Shown: positions 1 to 12,247, counted from the stretch's first letter. The stretch is DNA of 64,000 nt from Bacteroidales bacterium (GCA_017380635.1 JAFODP010000002.1:124001-188000), one strand, 5' to 3'. Notes: generated by a model not told the origin, from the letters alone. A program made the numbers and translations.

Positions 1-1976
1 AGGAAGGTTTGTCGGTATTGGAATACTTTATCTCTACCCACGGTGCTCGTAAGTCATTGTCAGATACCGCTTTGAAGACGGCTGACGCCGGTTACTTGAC
101 TCGTCGTTTGGTAGACGTATCGCACGATGTTATCATCAACGAAGAAGACTGTGGTACTTTGCGTGGTCTTACCGCTGTAGGTATCAAGGGTGTATGTACT
201 TTGTACGAACGCATTTTGGGTCGTGTGTCTGTTCACGATATCAACGATCCTGAAACTGATGAACGCATTGTTTCTGCCGGTGAAGAAATTACTGAAAGCA
301 TTGCCGAAAGAATCCAAAAGTCTGGTATCGAACGCGTAGAAATCCGCTCTGTATTGACTTGTGAATCGAAGAAGGGTGTTTGTGCTAAGTGTTATGGCCG
401 TAACTTGGCTACCGGACGTATGGTTCAGAAGGGTGAAGCTGTGGGTGTTATCGCCGCTCAGTCTATCGGTGAACCTGGTACTCAGTTGACGCTCCGTACT
501 TTCCACGCCGGTGGTGTGGCCAAGAGCGATACCATTGCTTCCGATTTGAAGGCCCCTTACGAATGTCGTGTAGAAATCGAAGAACTGCATGTAGTGCCTT
601 CTCACGAAGATCCCAATGCTCAGATCGTTGTTGGCCGTTATGGTGAAATCAAGTTGATCGATACCAAGAGCAATTCTGTAACCACACATCAGTTGTCATA
701 CGGTTCTAAATTGTATGTGAAGCCCGGTGATGTTGTTCCTATGGGAACGCTTATCTGCGAATGGGACAACTACAACGCCGTTATCATTTGTGAAGAATCA
801 GGTAAGCTTGAATTTGAATCAATCATCGATGGTGTAACCTTCCAGACTTATGTGGACGATACCACCAAGGTGAAAGATAAGATTATCATCGAATCGAAAG
901 ACCGTACCAAAGTGCCTGCTATCCATATCTTGGATGCTTCCGGCGAACGTATTCACTCTTACAACTTGCCCGCAGGTGCTCACTTGCTCAAGGAACATGG
1001 TGAATCTATCGAAGCTGGTCAGATTTTGGTGAAGATTCCTCGTGCCGTGGCTAAGGCTGGTGACATCACGGGTGGTTTGCCTCGTGTAACTGAATTGTTC
1101 GAGGCCCGTAATCCATCTAATCCTGCTGTTGTTTCCGAAATCGACGGTGACGTTATTGAATTCGGTCGTATCAAGCGTGGTAACCGTGAAATCGTTATCC
1201 AATCGAAGACCGGTGATATTAAGAAATATCTGGTGCCCCTGTCAAAGCAAGTATTGGTGCAGGTGAACGACGTAGTTCGTGCCGGTACGCCTCTGTCTGA
1301 CGGTGTGATCACTCCTTCTGATATTTTGGCTATCAAGGGTCCGACGGCTGTACAAGAATACATTGTAAACGAAGTTAAGAACGTATATCGTTTGCAGGAT
1401 GTAAAAATCAACGACAAGCACTTCGAAGTTATTGTACGTCAGATGATGCGTAAGGTTGAAATTGTGGACGCCGGTGATACCCGTTTCCTCGAACAACAGG
1501 AAGTGGATAGACACGAGTTCATGGAAGAAAACGACCGCATCTGGGGCAAGAAGGTAGTAGTTGATGCCGGCGATTCTCAAACCATGAAGCCCGGTATGAT
1601 TGTTACCGCTCGCAAATTGCGTGACGAAAACTCAAGCTTGAAACGTCGTGACTTGCGCTTGGTGGAAGTTCGTGATGCTGTTCCCGCTACTTCAAACCAG
1701 ATTTTGCAAGGTATTACCCGTGCTGCATTGCAGACCTCTAGCTTCATGTCTGCTGCATCATTCCAGGAAACCACCAAGGTGCTCAACGAAGCAGCTATCC
1801 AAGGTAAGGTTGACTACCTGGAAGGTATGAAGGAAAATGTAATCACCGGTAACTTGATTCCTGCCGGTACCGGTCAACGTTCGTTCTCGAAGTTGATTGT
1901 TGGTTCTCAGGAAGAACACGATATGATGGAAGCAACCCGCAAAGCAGATGTAACCGATTTGGACGACGTTTTGTAA
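1..1976 (+). CDS. rpoC: DNA-directed RNA polymerase subunit beta', C-terminal part (5' end outside window)
   Basis: This is the C-terminal ~657 residues of the beta' subunit. The reading frame is already open at base 3 and runs back out of the window, so the apparent TTG start at 9 is internal. The second zinc site is complete: a Cys in EEDCGT followed about 70 residues later by C-x6-C-x2-C ([11 protein letters not shown]). The bridge-helix and trigger-loop region follows ([21 protein letters not shown]). The C-terminal end carries the usual conserved block [15 protein letters not shown] and ends in an acidic tail. A strong terminator follows the stop codon, so rpoC ends its transcription unit here. 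Identification is certain. Confidence 0.98.
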   Translation, partial: EGLSVLEYFISTHGARKSLSDTALKTADAGYLTRRLVDVSHDVIINEEDCGTLRGLTAVGIKGVCTLYERILGRVSVHDINDPETDERIVSAGEEITESIAERIQKSGIERVEIRSVLTCESKKGVCAKCYGRNLATGRMVQKGEAVGVIAAQSIGEPGTQLTLRTFHAGGVAKSDTIASDLKAPYECRVEIEELHVVPSHEDPNAQIVVGRYGEIKLIDTKSNSVTTHQLSYGSKLYVKPGDVVPMGTLICEWDNYNAVIICEESGKLEFESIIDGVTFQTYVDDTTKVKDKIIIESKDRTKVPAIHILDASGERIHSYNLPAGAHLLKEHGESIEAGQILVKIPRAVAKAGDITGGLPRVTELFEARNPSNPAVVSEIDGDVIEFGRIKRGNREIVIQSKTGDIKKYLVPLSKQVLVQVNDVVRAGTPLSDGVITPSDILAIKGPTAVQEYIVNEVKNVYRLQDVKINDKHFEVIVRQMMRKVEIVDAGDTRFLEQQEVDRHEFMEENDRIWGKKVVVDAGDSQTMKPGMIVTARKLRDENSSLKRRDLRLVEVRDAVPATSNQILQGITRAALQTSSFMSAASFQETTKVLNEAAIQGKVDYLEGMKENVITGNLIPAGTGQRSFSKLIVGSQEEHDMMEATRKADVTDLDDVL

Positions 1977-2009
1977 TGGAATAAATTCCGAATATCATAC
2001 GAACGAAAG

Positions 2010-2044
2010 GCTGTGTCAAAGTTGATTTGGCACAGCTTTTTTTT
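2010..2044 (+). terminator. Intrinsic terminator after rpoC
   Basis: An 11-bp stem with one G-T pair (2010-2020 with 2026-2036), a 5-nt loop, and eight T residues follow the rpoC stop codon by about 34 bases. Confidence 0.85.
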
Positions 2045-2272
2045 CAACGATGCAGTGCATAAGAAAGATAGTTTTTTGTGTGTAAGCTTGCAGCTAAGCT
2101 CTCTTTGAACGTTCTTACCCTAGAAAAGATAATTCAGTAACGAATTGTGGAGTTTTTTTGATAAATAATGCGAATGTTTTGTTGATTAGTATTTTTTTAA
2201 CAACTGAATATGAAGCTATATTTGTGGCCATCATATGGAGATAAACAACCTAATCAATTAAACTAAACAACT
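2045..2272 (+). promoter_or_regulatory. Intergenic region with a Bacteroidetes-type promoter for the 874-residue protein
   Basis: An AT-rich stretch with no gene. TATATTTG at 2217-2224 matches the Bacteroidetes -7 element TAnnTTTG. A clear -33 TTTG at the right distance is missing (only T-runs near 2191). The predicted leader before the ATG at 2273 is about 40 nt. Confidence 0.55.
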
Positions 2273-4897
2273 ATGTATTTATCAACAATCTTTAAACGAA
2301 AGCTATTACTGGCTGCAATGCTGCTTTGTGCCGGTATGCTGAGCATGACAGCTGCGACGGTGGCTGATCTTAAGCCAATCAAAAGCACCTATGTGTATGC
2401 GTTTGATGCTTACACCCAAAATGGGGGGGGGTCTCGTGCTAAAGGTACCCTATTTGGAAACAATTATTTCATAGATGTAACGGGCGGATCTGTATCAACT
2501 GGAAAGGGTTCTATAGATATCTCTAATAGTAAAACATATTCCGCTATCAATGGTGCTGACGTAGATTATTTGTCTGTCAAATACAGCACTTATGGCTCGC
2601 AACTTAAATCTTTACGCCTGAAAAATGCACAAGATGTCATTGCCTTGAAACCGCTAGCCGGTTCTGTTATTTACGTTTTTGGTGAAGGTGGTGGAAAGAC
2701 AGGTGCTGGTGCGCGTATTCCTCGCTTCTCTACCGAGGCCGATTTGGATCCGGCTTTGAATGCTGCTCCCGATGAAAGTCATCCGAAAACCAATAATTAT
2801 GTTTACAAATTTGAGGTGCCGAAAGGTTTTGATGGAGAAGAGGTTTTGTACATTGGATCGTATAACGATGATGCCTATTTTAGCTATATCATTGTAGAAC
2901 TTCCTCCGGTTGAATCACTTTATGAGGTATCAGTGAGCGCCAGCCCCAATGAAGCCGGATTGGCCGCTGTTATCAGTCAGGCACCTGCACAAGAAGCAGG
3001 GAAAGAAGAAGTAATACTCGAAGCTAATCCCAATAAAGGTTATGCATTCAAAGAATGGCAAGATGACCAAGGCAACACTTTGTCGACAAATAATCCTTAT
3101 ACATGTGAAATTGGCGCTGATGCATCTTTCGTGGCTGTATTTGAACTTCGCGCTTTGCCTATTAGTGCAACGCCTGCCACGGTGTTGGTGAAGCATGTGT
3201 ATGATGTTACCGGCTGTAAAACAAAAGGCGAAAATCAGATAATAGATTCTTCTAAAGATGGTCATTATATCAAGTTCGATGTTATTCCTTCAGTAGCTGG
3301 TAAATATAGCTTCACTTCTGGTATTGGTACCAAGAATGATGGTATTGCAGTAACCCTTGGTTATATAGACGGTGCAGGCAATTATATCGAAAAGGAAAAG
3401 AAAAATATTACGAATACAGGCGGCTATAACAATCTAACAGACTATACCTGGGAATTCGACTTGGAAGAGCCTGGTAGTTTGTATACTTTTAAAATGCTTT
3501 GTCACAATGAAGGTAGTGGTTATTGTGTGAATGCCTATGCAATGGATGTTGTCCGTATCGGAGATGTTACTCCTACTTATACTGCTACTTATAGCATTGG
3601 CGATACTGGTGCTGAAGGTGCTGCTCCTGCTACAGAAAGTTTGAAGTCTGGAAAGTCTATCACCATTCCTGCCAACTATACTCTTTACAAAGAAGGCTAC
3701 ACCCTGACCGGATGGACTGACGGAGTAAAAACTTACAAACTGGGCGACAAAATGACGGTCACTGCTAATGTGGCTCTTACGCCTGTCTTTACACAAAACA
3801 ACGTGTCTTTGGCAACAAGAAACGATGCTGTGACCATCACCTGGGACTTCCAACGCAAAAATGGTGCACCCACGGTAGCATGGCAAGGAGGCTCTTATGC
3901 AAATATGGCATGGGTTTCTCAAGTGAAAGTTAATGGTGAAACCATCGATGTGAAAATGGGTGTGAATGCCGCTTCCGGTAAAGTGGCTAATGCCAACTGG
4001 AACGATTGGGCCCAAATCAATAAAGGAACTATTCTGAGTATTCCTGCTTGTAAAGGCGCTACCATCCAAATGGAATCTCATAGTGCCACAACAACTACCA
4101 CTATCGCCGGTGATACTATCGATCAAGGCACTAAAACTCCCTCATATACCTATGAAGGTTCGGATGAACAAGTGAATATTGTCATTGGTGATGGTTCATA
4201 TTGGCGTACAGTAAAGCTTACGCTTCCGGCTCGTACGCTTGATGTTGTCGATCGTGAAGACTTGGTGGCTGAAGGTACTTATGCCCAAGCTACTTATAGC
4301 CGTACGGTGGATCCTGCCTATAACTATGGAACCATCTGCCTGCCTTTCACTCCCGATGCTGAAACTTGTGAAAAATATACTTTCTATACCTTGAGCAAGG
4401 CAAACAGCACATCCATTACCTTTGTAGAAGTGGACGAACCTCAAGCTAATATGCCTTATCTCTACAGAGCAAAAGATAGAGAAGCAACTATACATACCTT
4501 CGCCGGTGGTGAAACCACAGTAAACACCGAAGCCGGAGCACATGTTGTGGGCAATTGGTCATTCGCAGGCGTATTTGCCAAAACTATTTTCAAACCTGCC
4601 GAATTGAACGCCAATCTGTATATTTATAAGCCCACCAGCGGTGAAGATCTCATTGTTGAAGCATTGAACAGCTTGACCATGTGGCCCTATCGTGCTTACT
4701 TCAAGTGTAACCAAGTGGTGGCAGCTTCTGCTCCTATGCTGCGCGTGGTGATCGATGGTGGTGTCACCGGTATTGAAGAAGTCATTACTCCCGACCAAAT
4801 CGAAGGCGCTGTTATCTACGACTTGATGGGCCGTCCTGTACAGCAGATGATTGAAGGTAACTTCTACATTGTTAATGGTGAAAAAGTGCTGTATTAA
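2273..4897 (+). CDS. Secreted InlB-repeat protein with an in-frame G9 tract
   Basis: An 874-residue exported protein of unknown function. The N-terminus has two basic residues, a hydrophobic core and an Ala-rich cleavage region (AATVA), consistent with a signal peptide. Two stretches resemble the InlB/Listeria-Bacteroides repeat fold: about residues 220-292 (EANPNKGYAFKEW) and about 438-510 (GYTLTGWTDG). The C-terminus ends in IYDLMGRPVQ...FYIVNGEKVLY, which looks like the short C-terminal tail of many Bacteroidales surface proteins and resembles type IX sorting domains. Nine G residues in a row at 2423-2431 encode Gly-Gly-Gly near residue 51. A one-base slip there would truncate the protein, so it may be phase variable. 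A 43-residue peptide gene follows 74 bases downstream, before the terminator. No enzymatic domain was recognised. Confidence 0.85.
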   Translation: MYLSTIFKRKLLLAAMLLCAGMLSMTAATVADLKPIKSTYVYAFDAYTQNGGGSRAKGTLFGNNYFIDVTGGSVSTGKGSIDISNSKTYSAINGADVDYLSVKYSTYGSQLKSLRLKNAQDVIALKPLAGSVIYVFGEGGGKTGAGARIPRFSTEADLDPALNAAPDESHPKTNNYVYKFEVPKGFDGEEVLYIGSYNDDAYFSYIIVELPPVESLYEVSVSASPNEAGLAAVISQAPAQEAGKEEVILEANPNKGYAFKEWQDDQGNTLSTNNPYTCEIGADASFVAVFELRALPISATPATVLVKHVYDVTGCKTKGENQIIDSSKDGHYIKFDVIPSVAGKYSFTSGIGTKNDGIAVTLGYIDGAGNYIEKEKKNITNTGGYNNLTDYTWEFDLEEPGSLYTFKMLCHNEGSGYCVNAYAMDVVRIGDVTPTYTATYSIGDTGAEGAAPATESLKSGKSITIPANYTLYKEGYTLTGWTDGVKTYKLGDKMTVTANVALTPVFTQNNVSLATRNDAVTITWDFQRKNGAPTVAWQGGSYANMAWVSQVKVNGETIDVKMGVNAASGKVANANWNDWAQINKGTILSIPACKGATIQMESHSATTTTTIAGDTIDQGTKTPSYTYEGSDEQVNIVIGDGSYWRTVKLTLPARTLDVVDREDLVAEGTYAQATYSRTVDPAYNYGTICLPFTPDAETCEKYTFYTLSKANSTSITFVEVDEPQANMPYLYRAKDREATIHTFAGGETTVNTEAGAHVVGNWSFAGVFAKTIFKPAELNANLYIYKPTSGEDLIVEALNSLTMWPYRAYFKCNQVVAASAPMLRVVIDGGVTGIEEVITPDQIEGAVIYDLMGRPVQQMIEGNFYIVNGEKVLY
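2423..2431 (+). repeat. Homopolymeric G9 tract inside a coding sequence
   Basis: Nine consecutive G residues about 150 nt into the gene for the 874-residue secreted protein. The length given keeps the frame open. Tracts like this are known slipped-strand sites in contingency genes of other bacteria; phase variation here is inferred. Confidence 0.9.
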
Positions 4898-4941
4898 TTT
4901 CTTTCAACTATAGAATAATTTAATAACTAACAATATCCGCA

Positions 4942-4961
4942 GATGCATCGGTTAATGCATC
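4942..4961 (+). promoter_or_regulatory. Small hairpin just upstream of the 43-residue peptide gene
   Basis: A perfect 7-bp inverted repeat (4942-4948 with 4955-4961, 6-nt loop) sits 10 bases before the peptide's ATG. There is no T-run, so it is not an obvious terminator. It might affect translation or mRNA processing between the two genes. Confidence 0.4.
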
Positions 4962-4971
4962 ATTATCAAAT

Positions 4972-5103
4972 ATGAAAAATTATATTGAATACGAAACTCC
5001 CGAAGTACTCGTGGTAGAATGTGAAGTTGAAAATGGTTTTGCTATGTCTTCCCCATCTTTCCGTCATGGTGATCCAGAAGAAGATCCAGAAGGTGAATGG
5101 TGA
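4972..5103 (+). CDS. Small acidic peptide, 43 residues
   Basis: A short open frame starting at ATG 4972 and ending at TGA 5101-5103. It lies between the 874-residue surface protein gene and a strong terminator, so it should be on the same mRNA. The peptide begins MKNYIEYETPEVLVVECEVE, has a central GFAMSSPS and an acidic end (DPEEDPEGEW). It has no signal peptide or membrane segment and one Cys. The layout 'YxxPEVxVVExExExGFxxS' resembles small unannotated peptides that I recall being frequent next to Bacteroidales surface proteins; this family likeness is from memory. It could also be a leader-core type RiPP precursor, but no maturation gene is adjacent. Coding status is likely but unproven. 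Confidence 0.6.
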   Translation: MKNYIEYETPEVLVVECEVENGFAMSSPSFRHGDPEEDPEGEW

Positions 5104-5134
5104 ATATTGAGTAAAAAGATTTTCTTTATAGACA

Positions 5135-5164
5135 AAAGGGCGACTTCTTTCGAAGTCGCCCTTT
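5135..5164. terminator. Bidirectional terminator between peptide gene and gdhA
   Basis: A perfect 13-bp stem (5135-5147 with 5152-5164) with a 4-nt loop. It ends the plus-strand peptide unit and lies just beyond the gdhA stop on the minus strand. A/T runs flank both arms. Confidence 0.9.
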
Positions 5165-5198
5165 GCTTATTTAGATTAATAATAAAAGCAAGAATCTA

Positions 5199-6539
5199 TT
5201 ACATCACACCTTGAGCCATCATGGCTTTGGCCACCTTCATGAAACCGGCCACATTGGCGCCCTTCACGTAGTTGACATAGCCGTCGGCTTCGGTACCATA
5301 TTTTACGCAAGCGTTGTGGATGTCGCTCATGATGCCTTGCAATTTGGCGTCTACTTCTTCGCGGCTCCAACCGTAACGCATAGAGTTTTGCGACATTTCC
5401 AAACCTGATACAGAAACACCACCGGCGTTGGCAGCCTTACCGGGAGCATAAAGAATCTTGGCAGCCAAGAATGCTTCCACGGCTTCGGGAGTAGAGGGCA
5501 TGTTGGCACCTTCAGAAACGGCAATCACACCATTGGCCAACAAAGCTTTGGCATCGTCACCATTCAATTCGTTCTGAGTAGCGCTGGGCAAAGCGATGGT
5601 ACATTTTTCACCCCAAGGACGAGCACCTTCTACATATTTGCAACCATATTTTTCGGCATATTCGCGGATACGACCACGTTGAACGTTCTTCAGTTCGAAG
5701 ATATAAGCCAACTTTTCTTCGTCGATACCATCGGGATCGTAGATATAACCGTTAGAGTCTGACATGGTTACCACTTTACCACCCAATTGCAATACTTTCT
5801 GAGCTGTGTAAGTAGCCACATTACCCGAACCGCTGATGGCACAAACCTGACCTTTCAAATCGGTGTAGCCATATTTGCGTTTCAACATGTTCATCAAGAA
5901 ATAGATGTTACCATAACCGGTAGCTTCGGGACGCACCAAAGAACCGCCGAATTCAAGACCTTTACCCGTGAAAGTGCCGGTGAATTCGTTGCGCAACTTC
6001 TTGTACATACCAAACATATAACCCACTTCGCGAGCGCCCACACCGATATCACCGGCAGGAACATCCGTATCAGGACCGATATGTTTGTTGAGTTCGAGCA
6101 TGAAAGCTTGGCAGAAACGCATCACTTCGGCATTGGATTTACCTCTGGGGCTGAAATCGGAACCACCTTTACCACCACCCATAGGCAAAGTGGTGAGTGA
6201 ATTCTTGAAAGTTTGTTCGAAAGCCAGGAACTTGAGGATACCCAAGTTTACAGAAGCGTGGAAACGGATACCGCCCTTGTAAGGACCGATGGCATTGTTA
6301 TGTTGTACACGGTAACCCATGTTGGTTTGCCAATTACCTTGATCGTCCATCCAAGTGACACGGAAACTATAGATACGATCGGGAATACACAAACGTTCAA
6401 TCAAATTTACCTTGTCAAATTCGGGATGTTTGTTGTATTCGTCTTCGATGGTGTTCAAAACTTCTTCTACCGCCTGAATGTATTCAGGCTCGTTGGGAAA
6501 TCTGCGTTGCAATTTCGCCAATACTTCACTTGTTTTCAT
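5199..6539 (-). CDS. gdhA: NADP-type glutamate dehydrogenase
   Basis: A 446-residue hexameric-type glutamate dehydrogenase that interconverts 2-oxoglutarate plus ammonium and glutamate; in Bacteroidales this is a main ammonium assimilation route. Seen: the substrate-binding block GPYKGGIRFH, the catalytic-lysine region PMGGGKGGSDF, the PAGDIGVGAREVGYMFG segment, and the nucleotide-binding GSGNVA loop. Length equals that of E. coli GdhA (447). The ATG at 6539 is preferred to the TTG at 6548 because it gives MKTSEVL, typical of the family. Monocistronic: divergent from the thioredoxin-like gene, with a terminator after its stop. Specificity for NADP versus NAD is inferred from family resemblance. 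Confidence 0.95.
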   Translation of the reverse strand: MKTSEVLAKLQRRFPNEPEYIQAVEEVLNTIEDEYNKHPEFDKVNLIERLCIPDRIYSFRVTWMDDQGNWQTNMGYRVQHNNAIGPYKGGIRFHASVNLGILKFLAFEQTFKNSLTTLPMGGGKGGSDFSPRGKSNAEVMRFCQAFMLELNKHIGPDTDVPAGDIGVGAREVGYMFGMYKKLRNEFTGTFTGKGLEFGGSLVRPEATGYGNIYFLMNMLKRKYGYTDLKGQVCAISGSGNVATYTAQKVLQLGGKVVTMSDSNGYIYDPDGIDEEKLAYIFELKNVQRGRIREYAEKYGCKYVEGARPWGEKCTIALPSATQNELNGDDAKALLANGVIAVSEGANMPSTPEAVEAFLAAKILYAPGKAANAGGVSVSGLEMSQNSMRYGWSREEVDAKLQGIMSDIHNACVKYGTEADGYVNYVKGANVAGFMKVAKAMMAQGVM

Positions 6540-6575
6540 ATACGTCAATTATAATTAGATTCATATTTGCGGGCG

Positions 6576-6583
6576 CAAAATTA
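6576..6583 (-). promoter_or_regulatory. gdhA promoter, -7 element
   Basis: On the minus strand this reads TAATTTTG, a match to TAnnTTTG, about 37 bases upstream of the gdhA ATG. No perfect -33 TTTG is visible at the expected spacing. Confidence 0.5.
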
Positions 6584-6739
6584 GAAAAAGCATTTTTCTT
6601 CTGCAAGAAAACGATGTATATTGTTGAATAAAATTTGTATATCGTTGTGAATCAGTGGATATAATTATGTATATACTTGTATAATCATTCATAAGGCTGT
6701 ATTTTTTTGATTTTCATTTTTAACTTGTGAAGGATTCTG

Positions 6740-6747
6740 TAATTTTG
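6740..6747 (+). promoter_or_regulatory. Promoter -7 element for the thioredoxin-like/ChrA operon
   Basis: TAATTTTG matches the Bacteroidetes -7 consensus and lies 43 bases before the ATG at 6791. The -33 region is only T-rich. Confidence 0.5.
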
Positions 6748-6790
6748 CAGAAACTTTTGCACACTATTACAACACAAGACCTTATTATAT

Positions 6791-7660
6791 ATGAAGCATA
6801 TACTAATGGCAATATCCCTCATGATATTGCTGCTCTCGTGCGAATCGAATAAACCGACACTGAAATTTCAAACCATAGGAATGGCATCGGCCAAGGCGCA
6901 AGCTCAAAGCGAAGGCAAAGCCATTTTTCTCTTTGTTTACCAGGACGAAGCGAATCCTTATGTGAAGGTTTTTCAGGAGCAAATTTTTAAGGATCAGGCT
7001 ATTGCCGATTATTTCAATGCGCATTTCGTGAATGTTTCGCTCGATGCCAAGGCGCAGCAAAATTGGTGCAATCTGGCCGAGAATTATGGTGTGTATCAGT
7101 CGCCGACGCTTTTGTTGCTCACGCCGCAGGCCGAGGTGATAGCCGAAATTTCGGAATTGGGAGCTTTGGGTTACGATGCCGAAGGTAATTTGCCCTGTCG
7201 TTCGCAAATGTTGCGCATTGCCCGCCTGGCCGCTGCTTATGGTCAAAGTTCCGACAGCGCTTTCTTTTCGAAAGAAAACTGGCAAGACTTGAATCAGATC
7301 AATATGCGCTTGGATTCCGAACTTTTTGCCCGCGTGGCCTCGAACAAAGATTATCTGCGAAGCTTGTATGGCAACGAGTGGGATATGATGATGGATTTCA
7401 ATATGGCTTCGGCTTCCCTGCGTTTGATGATTTACGAAAAAGATAAGGCAGCGCGTTGCAACGATTTTCGCGTCAAGGCCTATTATGCCGCTTTGGAAGC
7501 CTACGATTTTCCTTTGAAAGAGCGCTATCGTCTCTATGCCGATGTGAATATTGCTTATGGTCTGGGCGATATCGTCAAGGCAAGACAAGTGGCTTATCAA
7601 GCTTATAAAGATGGCGTTATCCAGGAAATGGAATACCTGCAACTCTACGATAAATTGTGA
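6791..7660 (+). CDS. Thioredoxin-fold lipoprotein lacking the CxxC motif
   Basis: A 289-residue protein with a lipoprotein signal: a hydrophobic stretch ending in LLLSCES, with Cys16 as the likely lipidated residue. Residues ~30-135 fit a thioredoxin-like (Thioredoxin_7/DUF255-like) fold: IFLFVYQDEANPYVKVF, then a second strand (FVNVSLDA) and a cis-proline loop (YQSPTLLLLTP). At the place where CxxC is expected it has no cysteines, so a disulfide reductase role is unlikely; a scaffolding or sensing role is possible. The C-terminal ~150 residues look helical. The stop overlaps or abuts the first ChrA gene, so it belongs to a three-gene operon. Function unknown. Confidence 0.75.
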   Translation: MKHILMAISLMILLLSCESNKPTLKFQTIGMASAKAQAQSEGKAIFLFVYQDEANPYVKVFQEQIFKDQAIADYFNAHFVNVSLDAKAQQNWCNLAENYGVYQSPTLLLLTPQAEVIAEISELGALGYDAEGNLPCRSQMLRIARLAAAYGQSSDSAFFSKENWQDLNQINMRLDSELFARVASNKDYLRSLYGNEWDMMMDFNMASASLRLMIYEKDKAARCNDFRVKAYYAALEAYDFPLKERYRLYADVNIAYGLGDIVKARQVAYQAYKDGVIQEMEYLQLYDKL

Positions 7661-7662
7661 AT

Positions 7663-8217
7663 ATGATCAGTTTGTGGAATATATTTAGGGTCTTTGCCAA
7701 AATCGGAGCCTTCACCATTGGTGGAGGCATTCCTATGATTGCCGCCATCAAAAGCGAATTGGTGGAAAGACAATGGCTCAAAGACGAAGACTTTATCGAT
7801 ATCATTACCTTGGCTCAAACCGCGCCGGGGCTTTTTGCCGTCAATATCTCCATCCTCACCGGCTATAAACTCAGAGGCACCAAAGGTAGTGTTGTGGCTA
7901 CCATCGGAAGCTGTTTGCCGCCTTTCCTGATTATCTTGTTGGTAGCCATGTTTTTTACCTCATTCAAAGATAACGAATATGTTATCAAGGCATTCAAGGG
8001 CATCAGACCTGTGGTGGTGGCGCTTATCGGTATTCCAATGATTGACATGATAAAATCCACCGATATGAAATGGTGGTCGTGTTTGTTGGTGGTAGCTACC
8101 ATGACGCTGGTTTGTTTCCTGAAAGTATCGCCCATCTACATATTGATATGTGTCATGGTAATGGCATTATTCTTCAGTTGGTATCATCAACAAAAATCCA
8201 AGGAGGATAGGCCATGA
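7663..8217 (+). CDS. Chromate/anion transporter, ChrA half 1
   Basis: A 184-residue membrane protein of the CHR (chromate ion transporter) family, short form. The N-terminus has the family signature FAKIGAFTIGGGIPMI and then the TAPGLFAVNISILTGY block. Short CHR proteins occur as adjacent pairs that together make one transporter, as here. The ATG at 7663 is preferred; a GTG at 7657 overlapping the previous stop is the alternative. Followed with a 4-base ATGA overlap by the second half, which has a clear AGGAGG upstream. Substrate is uncertain: many CHR pairs in anaerobic gut bacteria have no known role in chromate resistance. Confidence 0.88.
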   Translation: MISLWNIFRVFAKIGAFTIGGGIPMIAAIKSELVERQWLKDEDFIDIITLAQTAPGLFAVNISILTGYKLRGTKGSVVATIGSCLPPFLIILLVAMFFTSFKDNEYVIKAFKGIRPVVVALIGIPMIDMIKSTDMKWWSCLLVVATMTLVCFLKVSPIYILICVMVMALFFSWYHQQKSKEDRP

Positions 8218-8762
8218 TTTACTTAGAACTGTTTCTTAGCTTTTTTGTGATAGGCATGTTTACCATCGGTGGTGGCTATGCCATGCTCTCGCTAATTCAG
8301 AACGAAGTGGTGACGGTGCATGGCTGGATTACAGACACTACTTTTACCGATATTGTGGCCATCTCTCAAATGACGCCCGGGCCTATCGGCATCAATTCCG
8401 CTACCTATATTGGATATGAAGTGCTGTCCAAATCTGGGGCTTCGGAATGTATGTGTATCTTGGGTTCGTTTACGGCCACCTTTGCCGTGGTGTTGCCGTC
8501 CTTCATTATTGTGTTGATGCTGTGCAAGGTCTATGAAAAATGGCGACATCACTTTTTATTTCAAGGAGTGCTGAAAGGTCTGCGACCGGCCGTGTTGGGT
8601 TTGGTGGGTACTGCTGCGCTTGGTTTGGCTACGCCCGAAAACTTTATCGACTGGAAAAGTTTTGTCATCTGTTTCGTGGCCTTCCTGGCGCTCTATTTCA
8701 AGAAAGTGGGGCCTTTTGCCATACTCGGTTTAGGGGCGATAGTCGGATTGTTGGTTTACTGA
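8214..8762 (+). CDS. Chromate/anion transporter, ChrA half 2
   Basis: A 182-residue CHR-family membrane protein, partner of the preceding gene. The matching signatures are FFVIGMFTIGGGYAML and AISQMTPGPIGINSATYIGY, with several hydrophobic segments after them. The start ATG at 8214 overlaps the stop of half 1 and has an AGGAGG Shine-Dalgarno sequence about 9 bases upstream, unusual for a Bacteroidetes gene and a sign of translational coupling. A terminator follows. Confidence 0.88.
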   Translation: MIYLELFLSFFVIGMFTIGGGYAMLSLIQNEVVTVHGWITDTTFTDIVAISQMTPGPIGINSATYIGYEVLSKSGASECMCILGSFTATFAVVLPSFIIVLMLCKVYEKWRHHFLFQGVLKGLRPAVLGLVGTAALGLATPENFIDWKSFVICFVAFLALYFKKVGPFAILGLGAIVGLLVY

Positions 8763-8812
8763 TAACTCCATCACTCATCACGATTCAGATTCCGAATGTT
8801 GAGATACAAAAA

Positions 8813-8847
8813 AGTGGCTAATCGGTCGTAAAGACTTTTTAGCCACT
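8813..8847. terminator. Bidirectional terminator between ChrA pair and secA
   Basis: An 8-bp stem (8813-8820 with 8840-8847) lies between the convergent chrA and secA stops, with A-runs before and T-runs after, so it can serve both strands. Confidence 0.7.
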
Positions 8848-8871
8848 CTTTTTATGCATGTTCAAGGTCGA

Positions 8872-12165
<3,294 letters not shown>

Positions 12166-12207
12166 AGTTTTATCTTTAAATTTTTATTTGACGGATGATG
12201 ATAAAGT

Positions 12208-12229
12208 CGCGCGCAACTTTACGCGCGCG
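12208..12229 (-). promoter_or_regulatory. GC-rich hairpin in the secA leader
   Basis: Alternating CG arms (12208-12214 with 12223-12229) around an 8-nt loop, in an otherwise AT-rich 5' leader about 45-65 bases before the secA start. It may be a translational control element; no family was recognised. Confidence 0.4.
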
Positions 12230-12239
12230 TGCGAAGCTG

Positions 12240-12247
12240 CAAACTTA
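12240..12247 (-). promoter_or_regulatory. Probable secA promoter, -7 element
   Basis: Reads TAAGTTTG on the minus strand, matching TAnnTTTG, between the PafA-like gene and secA. The -33 element is not clear. Confidence 0.45.

Noticed and set aside
5176-5370. A 64-residue open frame antisense/out of frame at the gdhA 3' end
   Set aside because: It overlaps gdhA codons and has no promoter or family likeness.
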